Source: Inhella proteolytica (GTDB lineage: Bacteria; Pseudomonadota; Gammaproteobacteria; Burkholderiales; Burkholderiaceae_C). Taken from it: a stretch of DNA of 64,000 nucleotides. A program made the position numbers and the translations under genes. The stretch's first letter is position 1, and each line of letters opens with the position of its first letter. The stretch lies in assembly GCF_016093275.1 (NCBI RefSeq), contig NZ_JAEDAK010000003.1:124001-188000 (forward strand), given 5' to 3'. Positions 61,652 through 64,000 of this stretch are shown one piece after another. The notes beneath the pieces are model-generated. The model saw only the letters and a program-made list of their open reading frames with translations, ran no database searches and was not told the DNA's origin.

Positions 61652-63541
61652 TCAATCCAAGGCCCGCAGGGGCAAACCTGCGCGCGCCTGGGTGGCCAAA
61701 TGGGCGAACTGGCGTTCTATATCGCGCACGATGGCCGGAATGTCAAACAGCGCGCTCTGCCGGCCCTGCTCGCGCAGGTAGCGCTTGTAGGAAGCGGCGC
61801 GCGCCGGGTTGCGGCCGATCTGGATGGCCAGGCGCTCGTAATCGGCCAGGGTGTCGGTGATCAGATCGGGCAGGCCCACGGCCGTGAGCAGGCTGCCGCA
61901 CATGCGGCTGATGTAGCTGCGGCCGGAAAGCGTGAGGATGGGCGCGCCGGCCCACAGGCAGTCGCTGGCGGTGGTGCCGGCGTTGTAGGGGAAGGTGTCG
62001 AGCACCAAATCGGCCAGCGCGAAGCGGGCCAGGTAATCGTGCGGCGGCACGCGCGGGGCAAAGATCAGGCGCTGTTCGTCCACTCCGGCGGCGCGGGCGG
62101 CGGCCTTCAGATTGGCTTCGCACCAGCGGTTGTCGGCCAGCAGCCAGAGCACCGAGCCGGGCACCGCCAGCAGGATGCGCATCCAGGCGGCCCACATGGC
62201 CTCGCCGATCTTGTGGTTGTTGTTGAAGCTGGCGAACACGAAGGCGCCCTCGGGCAACTGGTACTGCGCGCGGGTGGGCGGCGCGCCCATGGGGCGCTTG
62301 CGGTCACTGACCTGGTAGCAGGGCCCGATGTAGAGCGGCTTTTCGCTGCAGTACTTCAGATAGTCGGGCTGCATCACGTAGCGGTCGGCCAGGATCCAGT
62401 CCACCCCAGGCACGGCCGAGGTGGCGGGCAAGCCGAGGTAGGACACCTGCACGGGCGCCGGGCGGTAGGCCAGGATGTCCGGCCGGGCGCCGTTGGTCAG
62501 GCCCTGCAGGTCCACCAGCACGTCCACGCCATCGGCGGCAATCTGGCGCGCCGCGGCCTCGGCCTCCACCCCATGCAGGCTGACACGGCGCTCAAACCCG
62601 GCCTTGAGGCGCTCACGCAGCGGCGTGCCGTCTTCCTTGCTCCACTCGTAGGCGATCAGCTCGAAGCGGCTGCGGTCGTGCAGTTCGTAGAGCTCGGCCG
62701 TCAGCAGGCCCACGGCATGGGTGCAGAGGTCGCCGCTCAGGTAGCCGATGCGAAAGCGCCCCTGGCGCTGCGCCGGGCCGTGCAGCTTGTGAAAAGGCGC
62801 ACCGGCGTACTTGACGACCTTCTCGAACACGAAGCGCTGGGCGGTGAGCAGTTGCAGCGCCGGGTCATCGCTGGCGCTGAGCATGGCCAGCAGCGAGGTG
62901 TAGGTCAGCAGCTGGTTCTCGGTCACTTCGCCGACGGTGCGGTAGACCGGCCACTCGCACTGCTTCTGGCGGATGTGCACGTAGTGCTGGATCACGTCAC
63001 CCTGGTCGGGCTTGAGCTCCAGGCTGCGCACCATCAGCGCCTCGGATTCGTCATAGCGGCGCAGCTGTTCCAGCAGGCGCGCGCTGTTCTTCAGCGCATG
63101 CAGTTGCAGGTCCAGCTTGTGGGCGCCCACGGTGTCCAGTTGCTCGATGCGGTCGTAGACCTCGCGCCAGGCGGCCAGCGCCTCGTCGTTGCGACCCAGG
63201 TGCTCGTACTGGTGCGCCAGGTTCAGGCGGGCCTGGGCGAAGTCGGGCTTCTCGGCCAGGGCCTGCAGGTAGACGGCCTGGGCCGCCTCATGGCGCCGCA
63301 GATTGCCCAGCAGCGTGCCCCAGTTGAAGGCGGCCACGGCGCGGTGGGCGGTGGGGTGGCCGGTGTGCGACAGCCAGGCCTCATAGAGCTGGGCGGCGGC
63401 CTCGGTCTGGCCCTGGGCCTGCCACTGGCCGGCCAGGCCCATCAGCTCGGGCAGGTTCAGGCGGCCCTGGCGGGCAGCCTCGATCGAAGCTTGCGGCTCG
63501 GGCAAGGCGGCAGGTTTGGCGAGAGGCACGACTTTGGGCAC
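61652..63541 (-). CDS. SPINDLY/OGT-like protein glycosyltransferase (GT41) with TPR repeats
   Basis: 629 residues, GTG start at 63541. About 30-190 are TPR-like helices ('AFNWGTLLGNLRRHEAAQAVYLQAL', 'ARLNLAHQYEHLGRNDEALAAWREVY'). About 265-615 is the GT41 domain: 'RIGYLSGDLCTHAVG', 'VSYLGLPATSAVPGVDWILADRYV', 'FASFNNNHKI' and 'LDTFPYNAGTTASDCLWAGAPILTLSG'. GT41 enzymes transfer GlcNAc, fucose or glucose to Ser/Thr or Asn of proteins in the cytoplasm. Being the first gene of the exporter operon, it probably modifies the exporter's substrate before secretion; the Ser/Thr-rich repeat protein at the other end of the window is the best candidate. Confidence 0.92.
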   Translation of the reverse strand: MPKVVPLAKPAALPEPQASIEAARQGRLNLPELMGLAGQWQAQGQTEAAAQLYEAWLSHTGHPTAHRAVAAFNWGTLLGNLRRHEAAQAVYLQALAEKPDFAQARLNLAHQYEHLGRNDEALAAWREVYDRIEQLDTVGAHKLDLQLHALKNSARLLEQLRRYDESEALMVRSLELKPDQGDVIQHYVHIRQKQCEWPVYRTVGEVTENQLLTYTSLLAMLSASDDPALQLLTAQRFVFEKVVKYAGAPFHKLHGPAQRQGRFRIGYLSGDLCTHAVGLLTAELYELHDRSRFELIAYEWSKEDGTPLRERLKAGFERRVSLHGVEAEAAARQIAADGVDVLVDLQGLTNGARPDILAYRPAPVQVSYLGLPATSAVPGVDWILADRYVMQPDYLKYCSEKPLYIGPCYQVSDRKRPMGAPPTRAQYQLPEGAFVFASFNNNHKIGEAMWAAWMRILLAVPGSVLWLLADNRWCEANLKAAARAAGVDEQRLIFAPRVPPHDYLARFALADLVLDTFPYNAGTTASDCLWAGAPILTLSGRSYISRMCGSLLTAVGLPDLITDTLADYERLAIQIGRNPARAASYKRYLREQGRQSALFDIPAIVRDIERQFAHLATQARAGLPLRALD

Positions 63542-63698
63542 GGCGGATCCTGGGCAGAGTCCCGGGATTGGTCATGTTATGAGCGGCTATCGGGCGGCCG
63601 GGTGCGAAATGGAGGGTCAATGCCCGCCTGATTGCCCCACCGCACCCCAAACCGCGCGGAAACGTGCGGAAAGTCGCTGCCGGTGCTGAACCTGGCGC

Positions 63699-64000
63699 TC
63701 AGCCAGCCGCCAGCGCGCGTTCGCGCAGGGCCGCGTGCGCCTGCGTGTAGGCCGGCAGCGGGCCCAGGTGCACGGGGTCCAGCTGCAAGCGGCTGGCGGC
63801 GCCGAAATAGACCTCGCAGTCCCACACCCGCCCATCCTCCCCGCGCACCTGCAGGGGCTGGCGGCGGTACCAGTCCGGGCGCTCGATCTGCTCCAGCTCG
63901 TCCATGCGCGCCAGGCCGGCGTCATCCACGCGGTACAGCTCCCCGGCCACCGGCTCGCCCTGCCCCGGGGCGTTCACCAGCCAGGGCAGGTGGTTGGGGC
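63699..64000 (-). CDS. Gamma-glutamylcyclotransferase-family protein (partial, 5' end outside window)
   Basis: The minus-strand frame is open to the end of the window, so about 100 C-terminal residues are present. 'PNHLPWLVNAPGQGEPVAGELYRVDDAGLARMDELEQIERPDWYRRQPLQV' is the middle and end of the AIG2/GGCT fold; in family members the catalytic Glu lies in the 'V-x-G-E-L-Y' or D-E-x-E region ('LDELEG'-like, here 'MDELEQIE'). The N-terminal 'YGTL' motif is beyond the edge. Such enzymes release 5-oxoproline from gamma-glutamyl compounds. It has no evident link to the exporter operon. Confidence 0.8.
   Translation of the reverse strand, partial: PNHLPWLVNAPGQGEPVAGELYRVDDAGLARMDELEQIERPDWYRRQPLQVRGEDGRVWDCEVYFGAASRLQLDPVHLGPLPAYTQAHAALRERALAAG

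Noticed and set aside
59321-63631. Plus-strand 1436-codon frame opposite the exporter and GT41 genes
   Set aside because: The minus-strand genes are complete and motif-rich; the plus frame is an antisense shadow.

Overview
The window comes from a very GC-rich (roughly 70% by eye) Gram-negative bacterium. The short, overlapping gene spacing, the FCD-type GntR regulator, the LssB-type type I exporter and the lipoprotein pullulanase fit a betaproteobacterium of the order Burkholderiales (a Rubrivivax/Roseateles/Inhella-like lineage). The genus is inference. No rRNA, tRNA, CRISPR array or recognisable insertion sequence was seen.

Layout. 1-401 is the end of a GntR/FCD regulator. 402-937 is a palindrome-rich leader for a 2331-residue protein (938-7933) built almost wholly of 8-residue repeats and ending in a calcium-loop domain typical of type I secreted proteins. 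8093-17357 is one tightly overlapping glycan operon: glycosyltransferases plus rfbI-F-G-H, a 5-epimerase-like and a reductase-like gene, which together fit a CDP-3,6-dideoxyhexose (possibly CDP-ascarylose) pathway. 17354-19798 holds LOG-family, RlmN-like and NRDE housekeeping genes. 19816-32007 is a signalling region: histidine kinase, PhnD-like binding protein, REC-GGDEF cyclase, two tandem SBP-3 proteins, a GNAT, a PF04392-type binding protein, an MFS protein with an N-terminal sensor, and a Ser/Thr kinase-Cache-HAMP protein that seems to stop early. 32008-33300 is an AT-rich island with one orphan gene, followed by a Fic protein and a nested palindromic element.

34814-42877 is a second sugar operon: gmd, a fucose-synthase-like SDR, a cupin, a methyltransferase, a DegT aminotransferase, a fused E1 and an E2 of a 2-oxoacid dehydrogenase, and an ACP-AcpS fusion. 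It looks like a route to an acylated GDP-deoxy(amino)sugar. After an MFS gene, 44413-52101 (minus strand) carries a papain-like protease, a TolC protein, a 1120-residue DUF616/NodZ-like/DUF268 fusion, a zinc-ribbon protein, a methyltransferase and a hexapeptide acetyltransferase. A pullulanase with two operator-like palindromes follows. 57311-63541 (minus strand) is a GT41 (SPINDLY/OGT-like) - ABC exporter - HlyD adaptor operon with a methyltransferase. The window ends inside a gamma-glutamylcyclotransferase gene.

Working model (inference): the giant Ser/Thr-rich repeat protein is the substrate of the ABC-HlyD-TolC exporter, is glycosylated by the GT41 enzyme encoded first in the exporter operon, and is displayed on the surface. 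The two sugar operons and the many glycosyl-, methyl- and acyltransferases would build its glycan or a co-displayed polysaccharide.
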